Of a DNA stretch of 58,543 nt, positions 18,557 through 27,019 are shown piece after piece (position 1 is the first letter of the stretch; every line of letters starts with the position of its first letter). Source of the DNA: CAZJHX01 sp964545715 (lineage in GTDB: Bacteria; Myxococcota_A; UBA9042; GCA-2863065); the NCBI GenBank assembly GCA_964545715.1, contig CAZJHX010000062.1:1-58543 (forward strand), read 5' to 3'. The notes beneath the pieces are model-generated. The model did no database searches. It had not been told where the DNA came from and saw nothing but the letters and a program-made list of their open reading frames with translations. The position numbers and the translations under genes are program-made.

Positions 18557-19006
18557 TCAGCCCGCCAGCCGCCGGATCAGCTCCGCGCGGTCCCGATAGG
18601 CCCGCCCGGCCGCCACGGCGCGGCGCGTGATCTCCAACAGCTGATCGGGCGTCGGCGGCACCTTAAAACACCCGTGGACCTGCACGTCGTTGATGAGCCG
18701 CAGGAGCGTCGAGCCATGCAGCACCGCCGACTGAAAGACGCGTCCGACCCCCGGCCACCGCTCTTTGCATTGCAGCAGCAGCTGCATCCCGTCGACCAGC
18801 GGCATCTCGTGGTTTGCGATCACCGCGTCGAAGGAGTGTGTCTCCAGCAGCGCCAGCGCGTCGGCGCCGTTCTCGGCGGTCGTCACCCGGTATCCCGACT
18901 CGAGCAGAATGTGCTGGAAATACTCGAGATTGAAGACATCGTCGTCCGCGAGCAGGATCGCGGGCGCGTCGGTATCAGGTGTGTCGATCATGGTGCCAGC
19001 GACCAT
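18557..19006 (-). CDS. response-regulator receiver domain lacking phospho-acceptor Asp
   Basis: Single-domain receiver protein of 149 residues. The fold signatures are clear: ILLADDD (acid pocket, residues 18-23), the alpha-1 and beta-2 pattern, and FKVPP with the conserved Lys115. The phospho-acceptor position in FDAVIANHEMPLVDG is Asn65 instead of Asp. It is therefore probably phosphorylation-independent or a decoy. No output domain is attached and no histidine kinase is adjacent. The start could be 19006 or the ATG at 18991. The downstream neighbour on the same strand side is a truncated AraC gene. Confidence 0.85.
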   Translation of the reverse strand: MVAGTMIDTPDTDAPAILLADDDVFNLEYFQHILLESGYRVTTAENGADALALLETHSFDAVIANHEMPLVDGMQLLLQCKERWPGVGRVFQSAVLHGSTLLRLINDVQVHGCFKVPPTPDQLLEITRRAVAAGRAYRDRAELIRRLAG

Positions 19007-19045
19007 ACAGGTCCGTTGCCGGATCCGCCCGCACGATCTCCCCGA

Positions 19046-19855
19046 TCAGGCGGCGACCTGGCGGCGCCACGCCGAGGGGCTGTGGCCCACGTGGCGCTTG
19101 AAGGCGCGGGAGAACGCGGCCTCGCTGCTGTAGCCGACCTCTTCGGCGACCGCGGCCAGACCGTCCGAAGAGCGGCGCAGGCGGGCGCGCGCCACGGTCA
19201 TGCGCCAGCGGGTCAAATAGGCCGCCGGCGGCTCCCCGACCGCCTGGGAGAAGCGGGTGAAGAAAGCGGAGCGCGACATGCCGGCCTCGCGCGCCAGGTC
19301 GGCGACCGTCCAGGGATGAGCTGCGTCGCCATGAACGCCGGCCAGCGCCCGAGACAGCTGCGGATCCGCCGCGGCGGCCAGCCACCCGGTGCACTGGTCG
19401 GGCGCCTGCTCGAGCCAGCCGCGCAGCACGTAGACAAAGAGAAGATCGGCCAGCCGCGCCACCAGCACCGAGCTGCCCAGGCGCGAGCCCGCCAGCTCGT
19501 CCGCCATCATGCGCAGGGTCTGGTCCAACCAACGAGAGGCTGAAGACCCGCCCTTGAGGTGGATGACATCCGGCAGCATCGGCAGCAGAAAGTCGCGGGC
19601 CTCGGCGCCGAAGCGGAAGGTGCCGCACAGCAGCGACGTGCGAGCGCCGTCGCCGCCCGCCAGCACGCAGGGCAGGCCGTCGTCGCCCGTCTCCGCCGGC
19701 CAGTCTGAGATGTGCCGAGCGTCGCTGTCCGGCGCGTCCCGCATCGTGTGCCGGCTGCCGTGCGGAATGACGATCAGATCCCCGGCCCGAAAGGACGCGG
19801 CCGACCGGCCGTCCAGCTCCAGCTGCCCGGCGCCGTCGACCACGACGTGAAACAC
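19046..19855 (-). CDS. AraC-family regulator, 5'-truncated
   Basis: The product keeps most of an AraC regulator with an N-terminal cupin_6 domain (GDLIVIPHGSRHTMRD; FLLPMLPDVIHLKG) and a complete C-terminal double helix-turn-helix (WTVADLAREAGMSRSAFFTR; EVGYSSEAAFSRAFKRHVG). Recognisable AraC sequence extends upstream only to about 19903 (APWGVW). The usual first 15-20 residues and a start codon are missing. The first usable in-frame start is the GTG at 19855, inside the cupin. The same bases on the opposite strand encode the beginning of a STAND NTPase, so the 5' end of this gene seems to have been replaced at a recombination junction. It is probably non-functional or altered in ligand sensing. 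Confidence 0.75.
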   Translation of the reverse strand: MFHVVVDGAGQLELDGRSAASFRAGDLIVIPHGSRHTMRDAPDSDARHISDWPAETGDDGLPCVLAGGDGARTSLLCGTFRFGAEARDFLLPMLPDVIHLKGGSSASRWLDQTLRMMADELAGSRLGSSVLVARLADLLFVYVLRGWLEQAPDQCTGWLAAAADPQLSRALAGVHGDAAHPWTVADLAREAGMSRSAFFTRFSQAVGEPPAAYLTRWRMTVARARLRRSSDGLAAVAEEVGYSSEAAFSRAFKRHVGHSPSAWRRQVAA

Positions 19856-22800
19856 GGCACCCTCAGCTCCCCGCGTCCAGACACCCCACGGCGCGACGTT
19901 GACCGTGGGCTGTTCGACGGCGTCGTTACACGGCTCATGGACGGCAACTTCGCGGGAATCACGGGTCTGGTCGGCATGGGCGGTGTCGGCAAGACGTTCT
20001 TGGCGATCAAGGTGGCGCACTATTTTGATTCGCGAGGCTGGGACGTGGTGTGGGTCAGCCTTTTGGAGCAGGGCGTCGGCGAGGCCGCTGATCAGATTCC
20101 GGAGCGCTACGGCCTGCAGTTCGTGCGCGGCCTGCGGCTCTCGGAGCGCCTGGCTGCAATTCGCCACCTGATCGCTTCGTTGCGCGAGGCCGGCCGAAAC
20201 ATCCTGGTGATCATGGACAACGCCGAGAAGTTTCCCAACCTGGGGCTCCTTCTCGACGCCTTGGAGGGCGGCCCGCTGCTGGTCACGTCCCGAGTGCGGG
20301 AGTGTCCAAAACGTGTGGTCTACGAGCAGCTGAAGCCGATGTCTCAGCGCGAGGCACTCGACCTGTGCCATCGCGTTTTGGAGGAGGCTCGTGTCGGCAC
20401 GTACGAGTCGCTCGGACCCGAAGAAGAGGTGGACCTGGGGGCGCTATGCGACTTCCTCGGCGGGCACCCCCTGGGGATTCGGATGGTGCTCTCGGGGTTT
20501 CTGCGCATGCCGGGATATCGTGAAGCGCGGCCCGGACGCTTTGGGGAGATTCAGCGCGAGATCCGCGACCGCGGCTTGAGCGCCATCCCCCGAAATCGCG
20601 CCGGCGCGGACGCGCCCGGCACCCTCACGCTGCACGAGACCATCGAGTCGACGTTTGCCTGGTTGTTCGAAGATATCGAGGAGTTCGATTCCGAGTTCGG
20701 CTCGGCGGCCCGGCAGGTGTTGCCGGTGGTCTCGGCGCTGGCCGTCACCCCGGTGGCGTCGCAGGCGGTTGTGAGGGCGGTGTCCGAGCTTGTGGAGCGG
20801 GTAATCGAAGAGTTGGTGCCTGAATTCGATGCCGGTGGGTGGTTGCGGTCGATGGCCGGCGACCGCAGCTTCCCATATGCCCAGGCCGTTGCCGTCCTGC
20901 TTGAGGTGGGTTTTGAAAAGCAGATGTCGAATCCGGACTTCTTGCAGTCCATCGACGGGGTTTTCGACTCGCTGCCCCCAGAGGTCGCCGAGCAGGCAAT
21001 GGGGCTGTGGGAGGCGCTCTCTGCCGTGCATCCGGGCTCATCAGTGGAGCGCCTGAGGGCTGCACTGCAGGGCGATTCGTCGCTCGCGGCGCAGGTTGGC
21101 TGGCTGGACGGCCTGATTCAACATCCGGGCGACGGTGGGCATGAGCGGTATGTCGCCGGCGCCTTGGCGACTCTGGAGCGCGCGTCTCTGGTCGAGCGCG
21201 TGCCGGAGACCAAGCTGGTGACGGTGCATCCGCTCATCCGGGAGTATGCGCTGGCAGCCCGCGCGTCCGCGACACCCATCCGATTCGGTAGCGGCTCGAC
21301 CCGGACGATCACCATGGAGGGGCCCGGCCTGTCGCTGGTGTGCCGCGTCGCTGTGTCCGTAATCGCGGCGGATCCCACTCGCGGCGAGGGGCTGCTGGAC
21401 CTGCTTCCGCGCTTGAGCGGGGCCGCAGACCAGCTGAAGGCGTCGATTCGTCGCATCCGATCGGTGGGCGACCAGCTGTATTATGACCTGGGCGACTGGT
21501 CCACGTGGCGACGGCTTCTGGAGGGCACGTTGGCCACGTCACTGGCGGCCGGTTTGATCCGCGACAGTGCCTGGGCTGCAGCCAGGCTCGGTGAGCTCTT
21601 GGACCGGATGGAGGATCCACAGGCTCGGCCTGTGCTCGACCAGGCGGTCGCCGCGCTGAGCGATGACCCGGACCCTGAAGCGCGCAAACAGGGGGCTTGG
21701 CCACGCGCCTATCGATTGAAGCTGCTCGCACATAACAACGAGGCCACGGTGCGCTCGTTGCTGGAGCTTCGCCGCGAGCTGGAAGCGGACGAGGTGGTCG
21801 ACGAGGCAAGTGCATCCAACCTGCTGTTGAGTACCGTTCGTGCGTTCTGGGATGCCGCGCCCACCAACGAGGAGCTCGTACTCACGCCGATGGGCTCGCG
21901 GCTGCTGTCGAACACGATGCTCGACTTGACACATTGGTTGAACACCTGGCGCGAGACGTTGACTCCCGATGAGCTGGCGCGTGCCCGCACAATCAGGGCG
22001 ATGATCGATGCGCGCCATGCCGTGGCGATCGAATCGGCGGATGCCGTGACGCCGGTGACTGTGGTCTGGTCGGATCACGCCCTGATGCTCGCCGGGCACT
22101 GGCTGGGTGACGGAGATGCCGACTCGCTCAGTCGCCAGTACGATGAGTTCGGCGATCGGCTCCGGCGTATCGGCGTCCGGGGGTTCGGCATGCAGGCGGC
22201 CAGGCATCGGACCGTGTGGCGCCACAGCGTTCTCGCGGGCGACGGCCCGACAGCGATCGCCGCCGCCAAGGCGCTCATGGAGACCTGGCGCGCCTCCGGC
22301 GTGGGCGACAGCTTCACCGTTCTGCTGGCGGAGGCCCGGTGGCACGCGACGCGGTTGTGTTTCGGCGAGTCCGCGCCCACCGCGGACAAGTTGATGCCCG
22401 AATACAGGGACGTGGGTGGGTGCTCCTGGCTGGATTTGGCCACGGCGGTCGCCAAGGGCGATGCCGCACTGTTGAAAGAAGCGGTAGCGCGCTCTGAGAA
22501 GGCCAACTTGGTTGTGTCCGCCGCCACTCGACGGCTGCACGGGCTGGCTGCCGAGCAGATCGGCACGACAGTGCGGCCGACGCCCGGACGAGACGCCGCA
22601 CCCGTCGCTCGGCCGGCGCGCGTGCGCGACACACGGGACGGTCGGCTGATGCGGCTGGTGTCGGGCGGGCTCCAGCGAACCGCTGACGGGCGCGTTCAAT
22701 GGCTGTATCCGTTCTACATCGACGAAGAGCCGCTCGACCTGGCCGGCTGGCGTCGGTCTGGGCAGACGCGCGCCCTTGCCGTGATCGGGGACGGCCCGGA

Positions 22801-24019
22801 TTTGTGTGGCCTGTCGCATGCCGCCGCCGCGTCTTGGGCTCAGAAGGTGGGCAAGCGCCTGCCCACGCGCGGAGAGTGGTACGCCGCTACCCGTCAGTTG
22901 GGTCATGACCTGTCGCCGGCGCAGTGGCCGGATGCAATCACTGCCAAGCGGCGGTATCTGGATTGCGTTGAAGCCGCGGTACGCGACTGCGCGGCTCCGC
23001 TGGTGGAGCATGCTGATGGCAGCCTGCACGCGGACCTACGGGCGGCGTGTGAGCGCCATTGGAGCGGGCGATGGATCGATGAGAATCCGCGGCTGGCCCA
23101 AGCAGTCCAATCTGAGCTGGTCGAGGGCCTGGCTCCGGTGGCGGCCAGTCTTGAGGACGCGCAGCGACTCGTGCGCAGCCTCTGTGTGTCGATCAGCATC
23201 GACCAGAAGTCCAAGATCGTGGAGCTCCTGCGACGTAGCCCGGAGACGGTCTGGCCTCAAATGGTCGCTCTGCAGGAGATTCTCAACGAGGAGCGCGTCA
23301 AGTTCGCGGCGATGGATGCAGTGCACCTGCACACCGTCGTGAGGCTCGGCGCCAGCTATCAACGCCAGCTTCATCTGCAGCTGCTGGGCGCCGCGCCGCT
23401 GCCGCCGCAGATCGAATCCCGGCATCCGTGCACACCGCTGGACGATTCGGTTTTCATAGAGTCGTGGTGGGAGATGGAGCGTGCATACCTGTCCGGCGAG
23501 TGGTTGAAGAGCGAGCCCACCTTGTGGGCCGCCGTAAACCGGCGCCTGATCGAGCCGCTGGGAGCCGAGAACACCGTGGGCGATGTGCCGCTGGGGATGG
23601 CCGTGGCGCTCGCGCATGAGGTCGGCGTCCAGGACAAGCTGAAGTTGGGGGATCTCGGACACCCGGCCACGGCCGAGTCTATTATCGAGTCGATCGCGGA
23701 CCAGCGGCAGATGAGCCGGACAGAGCCGATCGGTGCGCAGATCGAGTCTGCGCGCGCGCTGGTGGCCGCATTGGCCCCTGACGTGGACCTGGGTGTGGCC
23801 ACATTCGCGCGCTCGTACCATAGCGGCGTGCGCCCGAGCGATCCGGACGCGGGCTCCCCCGCGCTGATTGGCGATCCGTTCTCAGACGACGGATGGGAGC
23901 GCGATGGCCTGCTGCACGACGACCAATCCGCGGGCGCGCGCACGGGGATTCGAGGCGTCATTCCGATCTTCGACGACTCGGACCTCGAGCATCTAGACCC
24001 GGTAGACGAGTCCGCCTGA
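19847..24019 (+). CDS. STAND NTPase with FGE-sulfatase-like domain
   Basis: Protein of about 1390 residues of the NB-ARC/STAND class, which oligomerise on sensing a trigger and often act in phage defence or programmed death. Visible parts are Walker A GMGGVGKT (Lys49), Walker B ILVIMDNAE (Asp124), sensor LLVTSRVRE, and the GLPL-like LGGHPLGIRM. A winged-helix and a long helical-repeat sensor region follow. At about residues 925-1030 there is a formylglycine-generating-enzyme/C-type-lectin-like domain (VSGGLQRT, WLYPFYIDEE, AASWAQKVGKRLPTRGEW). A helical C-terminus of unknown type ends the protein. The start is GTG 19847 or ATG 19937; the longer form keeps the RDVDR segment usually preceding such P-loops. 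Base composition looks less GC-rich than in neighbouring genes, and the gene lies between a truncated araC and a tRNA, consistent with horizontal acquisition. Confidence 0.8.
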   Translation: MKHGTLSSPRPDTPRRDVDRGLFDGVVTRLMDGNFAGITGLVGMGGVGKTFLAIKVAHYFDSRGWDVVWVSLLEQGVGEAADQIPERYGLQFVRGLRLSERLAAIRHLIASLREAGRNILVIMDNAEKFPNLGLLLDALEGGPLLVTSRVRECPKRVVYEQLKPMSQREALDLCHRVLEEARVGTYESLGPEEEVDLGALCDFLGGHPLGIRMVLSGFLRMPGYREARPGRFGEIQREIRDRGLSAIPRNRAGADAPGTLTLHETIESTFAWLFEDIEEFDSEFGSAARQVLPVVSALAVTPVASQAVVRAVSELVERVIEELVPEFDAGGWLRSMAGDRSFPYAQAVAVLLEVGFEKQMSNPDFLQSIDGVFDSLPPEVAEQAMGLWEALSAVHPGSSVERLRAALQGDSSLAAQVGWLDGLIQHPGDGGHERYVAGALATLERASLVERVPETKLVTVHPLIREYALAARASATPIRFGSGSTRTITMEGPGLSLVCRVAVSVIAADPTRGEGLLDLLPRLSGAADQLKASIRRIRSVGDQLYYDLGDWSTWRRLLEGTLATSLAAGLIRDSAWAAARLGELLDRMEDPQARPVLDQAVAALSDDPDPEARKQGAWPRAYRLKLLAHNNEATVRSLLELRRELEADEVVDEASASNLLLSTVRAFWDAAPTNEELVLTPMGSRLLSNTMLDLTHWLNTWRETLTPDELARARTIRAMIDARHAVAIESADAVTPVTVVWSDHALMLAGHWLGDGDADSLSRQYDEFGDRLRRIGVRGFGMQAARHRTVWRHSVLAGDGPTAIAAAKALMETWRASGVGDSFTVLLAEARWHATRLCFGESAPTADKLMPEYRDVGGCSWLDLATAVAKGDAALLKEAVARSEKANLVVSAATRRLHGLAAEQIGTTVRPTPGRDAAPVARPARVRDTRDGRLMRLVSGGLQRTADGRVQWLYPFYIDEEPLDLAGWRRSGQTRALAVIGDGPDLCGLSHAAAASWAQKVGKRLPTRGEWYAATRQLGHDLSPAQWPDAITAKRRYLDCVEAAVRDCAAPLVEHADGSLHADLRAACERHWSGRWIDENPRLAQAVQSELVEGLAPVAASLEDAQRLVRSLCVSISIDQKSKIVELLRRSPETVWPQMVALQEILNEERVKFAAMDAVHLHTVVRLGASYQRQLHLQLLGAAPLPPQIESRHPCTPLDDSVFIESWWEMERAYLSGEWLKSEPTLWAAVNRRLIEPLGAENTVGDVPLGMAVALAHEVGVQDKLKLGDLGHPATAESIIESIADQRQMSRTEPIGAQIESARALVAALAPDVDLGVATFARSYHSGVRPSDPDAGSPALIGDPFSDDGWERDGLLHDDQSAGARTGIRGVIPIFDDSDLEHLDPVDESA

Positions 24020-24051
24020 GCTCAACGAGCGGCGGACGCCCACCGGCGAGC

Positions 24052-24079
24052 AAAAAAAAGCCCCGGAAGCCCAGCGGGG
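24052..24079 (-). terminator. Rho-independent terminator after tRNA-Pro
   Basis: Read on the minus strand, CCCCG, a nine-base loop and CGGGG form a GC hairpin followed by eight T residues. It lies about 28 bases past the 3' end of tRNA-Pro and should terminate the tRNA-Val to tRNA-Pro transcript. It also sits 33 bases beyond the convergent STAND gene. Confidence 0.8.
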
Positions 24080-24107
24080 TAAACCACTGTTCTACCGAGG
24101 CTTTAAG

Positions 24108-24183
<76 letters not shown>

Positions 24184-24197
24184 GAAGTGACTCTTCT

Positions 24198-24476
24198 TCA
24201 GCCGTTCAGTGCGTTCTTCAGCACCTGGCTGGGCTTGAAGGTGAGGACGCGGCGGGCGCTGATCGTGATCTTGTCGCCGGTCTTCGGGTTGCGGCCGATG
24301 CGCTCCTGCTTGGGGCGCACGACGAAGTTGCCGAAGCCGCTGATCTTGAGCTTCTCGCCATCCGCGAGGGTTTCCTTGATGGTCTCGAAGACGATCTCAA
24401 CGATCTCCGCCGCCTCCTTCTTGGAGTAGACGCCGAGAGCTTCGTAGACGTTTTCGACGATGTCCGCCTTGGTCAT
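24198..24476 (-). CDS. ihfA: integration host factor subunit alpha
   Basis: HU/IHF-family DNA-bending protein of 92 residues, best matched to IHF alpha. The start MTKADIVENVYEALGVYSKKEAAEIV forms the dimerisation helices, GEKLKISGFGNFVVR is the core, and RIGRNPKTGDKITI is the minor-groove-binding arm with the conserved Pro. It would bend DNA as a heterodimer with IHF beta, and could assist sigma-54 promoters such as the one proposed at 38.7 kb. It lies 15 bases after rplT and 16 bases before tRNA-Pro, inside the ribosomal-protein operon. Confidence 0.95.
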   Translation of the reverse strand: MTKADIVENVYEALGVYSKKEAAEIVEIVFETIKETLADGEKLKISGFGNFVVRPKQERIGRNPKTGDKITISARRVLTFKPSQVLKNALNG

Positions 24477-24491
24477 CCCTTGGGTGCCCCT

Positions 24492-24851
24492 TTAGTTGGC
24501 GGCCTGTTGGCGCGCATGCTCGACGATTTTGGTGAAGTCTTCCGGCTTGTGCAAGGCCAGATCGGCAAGAACTCGACGGTCGAGCGCAACGTTGGCTTTT
24601 GTCAGCCACGCGATCAGCTCGCTGTACTTGGTTCCGTTGGCCCGGGCGCCTGCGTTGATGCGGGCGATCCAGAGCGCGCGGGCGACCCGCTTCTTGTTGC
24701 GGCGATCGCGGTACGCATACTGCTCAGCCTTCATCACCGACGTGGTGGCGCGGGTGAAAAGACGGCTGCGTGCGCCGCGGTGGCCTTTGGCCTTCTTCAG
24801 TACTTTCTTGTGGCGCGCTTTAGTTGTCGCGCCGCCTTTTACGCGTGGCAT
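24492..24851 (-). CDS. rplT: 50S ribosomal protein L20
   Basis: Ribosomal protein L20, 119 residues, full length. It has the basic MPRVKGGATTKARHKKVLK start and the conserved ARALWIARINAG and LDRRVLADLA segments. L20 is an early 23S rRNA-binding assembly protein. It follows rpmI by 12 bases and precedes ihfA, the conserved rpmI-rplT order. In other bacteria L20 represses this operon; no such leader was identified here. Confidence 0.98.
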   Translation of the reverse strand: MPRVKGGATTKARHKKVLKKAKGHRGARSRLFTRATTSVMKAEQYAYRDRRNKKRVARALWIARINAGARANGTKYSELIAWLTKANVALDRRVLADLALHKPEDFTKIVEHARQQAAN

Positions 24852-24863
24852 CTCGCTACCTCT

Positions 24864-25061
24864 TTAGCCGTACGGGCACAGACGTCGAATCTTGGGCACG
24901 TCGCAGTCCGCGGCCAGGCCGCCCTGTCGCATGTCGCGCTTCAGCTTCGTCGACTTCTTCTCAAGAATGTGCCGGCGCTTGGACTTGTTGATCTTGACCT
25001 TGCCGGTCCCCGTGAACTTGAACCGCTTCGCGGCGGCTCGATTTGTTTTCATCTTCGGCAT
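24864..25061 (-). CDS. rpmI: 50S ribosomal protein L35
   Basis: Ribosomal protein L35, 65 residues. The MPKMKTNRAAAKRFKFTGTG start, the basic KSKRRHILEKKSTKLKR core and a normal length are present. The start has AGGGAA upstream on the minus strand. It lies 37 bases after tRNA-Val and directly upstream of rplT. infC, which usually comes first in this cluster, is absent and is replaced by a tRNA gene. Confidence 0.97.
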   Translation of the reverse strand: MPKMKTNRAAAKRFKFTGTGKVKINKSKRRHILEKKSTKLKRDMRQGGLAADCDVPKIRRLCPYG

Positions 25062-25098
25062 TTTCTTTCTATTCCCTGTACGTATGCCGTTTCGCCAG

Positions 25099-25170
25099 TA
25101 GGCATGGGCGGTTTTGAACCGCCGACCTCTACCGTGTCAAGGTAGCGCTCTCCCCCTGAGCTACATGCCT
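25099..25170 (-). tRNA. tRNA-Val(GAC)
   Basis: A 72-base cloverleaf on the minus strand. The acceptor arms AGGCATG and CATGCCT pair perfectly, with discriminator A. The D-arm is GCTCAGGGGGAGAGC. The anticodon stem CTACC/GGTAG encloses the loop TTGACAC, giving anticodon GAC. The T-arm contains GGTTCAAAACC. It is the first transcribed element of the rpmI-rplT-ihfA operon. Confidence 0.95.
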
Positions 25171-25216
25171 GTTTTTCATGAGGAAATCCGGCTCGGATGG
25201 CCCCAAGGCGAATGGC

Positions 25217-25245
25217 ATCATAGGGTCCGGCCACATAGGTGTCAA
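25217..25245 (-). promoter_or_regulatory. sigma-70 promoter of the tRNA-Val/rpmI operon
   Basis: On the minus strand a perfect -35 TTGACA (25245-25240) and a -10 TATGAT (25222-25217) are separated by exactly 17 bases. Predicted transcription begins near 25210, about 40 bases before tRNA-Val. It is the best housekeeping promoter seen in the window, as expected for a stable-RNA and ribosomal-protein operon. Confidence 0.9.
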
Positions 25246-25286
25246 GTGCTAACAATGATGGGATTATTTTGGTAGAAACAGGGCTC

Positions 25287-25799
25287 ATGGCGCCAGCCGC
25301 GGACAACGATGGTGGTGGGCAACAGCGCGTCGGCACGATGACGTCCATGCGCAGCCTATTCGACCGACGGCGACCCTTTTTTCCATGGGCCGCCCGGCTT
25401 GGAAACGTGCGCCGACTCTACGGCACCGTCGTCGGTCCCTCGCTTGCAGCCGATTCTATGGTCCGCGGCGTCTTCGGTGAGAAGCTGGTGATCGCCGTGC
25501 GCCGGCACCCCGTCATCGCCAACCTGAAGTCCGTCGAGCCCTATCTGCTGCGCATGCTGGGCGAGCACCTGGGGGGGCGCCCGATCAAGGTTGTGCAGTA
25601 TTATGTGGATGCTCAGCTGGACTGCGAGACAGCCCCCCGCGTGCCTCGGCCGCCCCGCGTGCCCGTGCTGTCCGACGGCGAAAAGGCCGACATCGAGGAC
25701 GTCTCGTCGCACCTGGAGGCGGGGCCCCTGCGCGATGAGTTGGAACGTTGGATGGCGTTAGCTGTATCCTGCCGCGACGAATCTGGGAGCGACGGATGA
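25287..25799 (+). CDS. DUF721/DciA-like protein
   Basis: Protein of 170 residues whose central part (WAARLGNVRRLYGTVVGPSL, then LVIAVRRHPVIANLKSVEPYLL and GRPIKVVQYYVD) follows the DUF721/DciA pattern: a Trp, a GxxVGxxLA-like helix, then a strand L.VxVxxxxxxxxL. DciA proteins load the replicative helicase DnaB in many bacteria. The similarity is by eye and moderate. The ATG at 25287 is preferred because upstream in-frame codons fall in the divergent ribosomal promoter. Its stop overlaps the next lipoprotein start as ATGA, so the two are coupled although functionally unrelated. Confidence 0.5.
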   Translation: MAPAADNDGGGQQRVGTMTSMRSLFDRRRPFFPWAARLGNVRRLYGTVVGPSLAADSMVRGVFGEKLVIAVRRHPVIANLKSVEPYLLRMLGEHLGGRPIKVVQYYVDAQLDCETAPRVPRPPRVPVLSDGEKADIEDVSSHLEAGPLRDELERWMALAVSCRDESGSDG

Positions 25800-27019
25800 T
25801 TTTAAGGTTGATGGTAGTGCTGGCGGCGACGGCGATGTGCCTGGCGTGCGGCGACGATGACGACACCGGGGACACCGGCGGCGTGGGTACCGACGACACC
25901 ACGACGACGACCACCACCGGCGACGACGCGACAGGCGACGCGACGACCGACGCCGGCGCGGAGCTGCCCAACAGCTGCGCAGAGACCGCGGACTGCGACA
26001 GCGGCGACGCCTGCATCGACAACGTCTGTGTCCTGGAGCCGGAGCAGGACGCGCGCCTGCTGGACAACACGGTCGACGACGACGTGGCGGGCAGCCCCAA
26101 CCTGGAGTGCAAGAACGGCCTGATCACGGCACCCACCGAGGGGCCCGACAAGGCCACCATCCACGGCATCGTGGACCGCTTCGGCAGCGGTCGTAAGACC
26201 ATCGACATTCAAGTCTCCGTCTTCCTGCAGGAGGACTGGCCCCCCGAAGAGTGCACCAGCCTGCCGTTTGACGAGCAGCACGAGTGCTTCCGCAACGTGG
26301 CGCCGAAAGACGGGTGGTCCACGGTCTCGACCGACCCCGAGGCCGGCGCGCCCGAGGTGCCGCCTCAATGCCAGGCGCATAAGGACTGCCCGCCCGGCTA
26401 CGAGTGCCAGCTGGTGGACGTCGAGAAGATCTGCTCGCCCCAGTTCGGCGTGTATGAGCTCAAAGACGTGCCGACCAACACCTGGCTGGTCATCCGCTCC
26501 CGCAACGACGAGTCCCAGCCGCTGTACGAGAGTAAGTGGAAGGACACCTACATCTCCGCGATCTACCTATACAGCGACCGGGTCGACGGCGACGGGCGCT
26601 ACAACACCAACGCGCTCATGGTGTCGTCAGGGCAGTGGAAGACCATCCCCAACACGCTGCTGGTCGGCTCCATCAAAAAGGGCAACGGGGCTGTCGGTGG
26701 CCGACTGCGCGACTGCCGCACGCCCGACCGGGACAGCTTCACCATCGGCTGGGGCACCGTGGATCTCATGGATCCCGGCACCGCCATCGCCTACTTCAAC
26801 GACGACGAAGAGGACACCGTACCGCTGGTCGACCGCATCGGCACCGACAAGTTCGGGCGCTTTGCCATCGTGGACGTGCCGCCCGGCCAGAACACCGTCT
26901 CGGCGGCCGGCCTGATCGACGGCAAGGTCACGTCGATGGGCAGCGAGCTCGTGTATGTGGTGCCCGATTCGCTGTCTGTCGTCTCTTTCCCCGGAAAGCA
27001 GGCTATCCTCAAGAAATGA
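25796..27019 (+). CDS. Cys-rich lipoprotein with beta-sandwich domain
   Basis: Protein of 407 residues. The lipoprotein signal is MILRLMVVLAATAMCLAC, followed by an Asp/Gly/Thr linker. A small Cys-rich module (CAETADCDSGDACIDNVC) and, at about residues 200-215, a second one (CQAHKDCPPGYEC) follow. Between and after them are beta-rich stretches such as GVYELKDVPTNTWLVIRSRN and IVDVPPGQNTVSAAGL, resembling carboxypeptidase-regulatory-like surface domains. The start at 25796 overlaps the preceding stop by four bases and has GGGAG upstream. The next lipoprotein again overlaps by ATGA, so both are probably made together. The function is unknown; it is likely cell-envelope anchored. Confidence 0.82.
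   Translation: MILRLMVVLAATAMCLACGDDDDTGDTGGVGTDDTTTTTTTGDDATGDATTDAGAELPNSCAETADCDSGDACIDNVCVLEPEQDARLLDNTVDDDVAGSPNLECKNGLITAPTEGPDKATIHGIVDRFGSGRKTIDIQVSVFLQEDWPPEECTSLPFDEQHECFRNVAPKDGWSTVSTDPEAGAPEVPPQCQAHKDCPPGYECQLVDVEKICSPQFGVYELKDVPTNTWLVIRSRNDESQPLYESKWKDTYISAIYLYSDRVDGDGRYNTNALMVSSGQWKTIPNTLLVGSIKKGNGAVGGRLRDCRTPDRDSFTIGWGTVDLMDPGTAIAYFNDDEEDTVPLVDRIGTDKFGRFAIVDVPPGQNTVSAAGLIDGKVTSMGSELVYVVPDSLSVVSFPGKQAILKK

Noticed and set aside
19847..24019. Diversity-generating retroelement with the FGE-like domain as variable protein
   Set aside because: No reverse transcriptase, template repeat or matching variable repeat was seen nearby.
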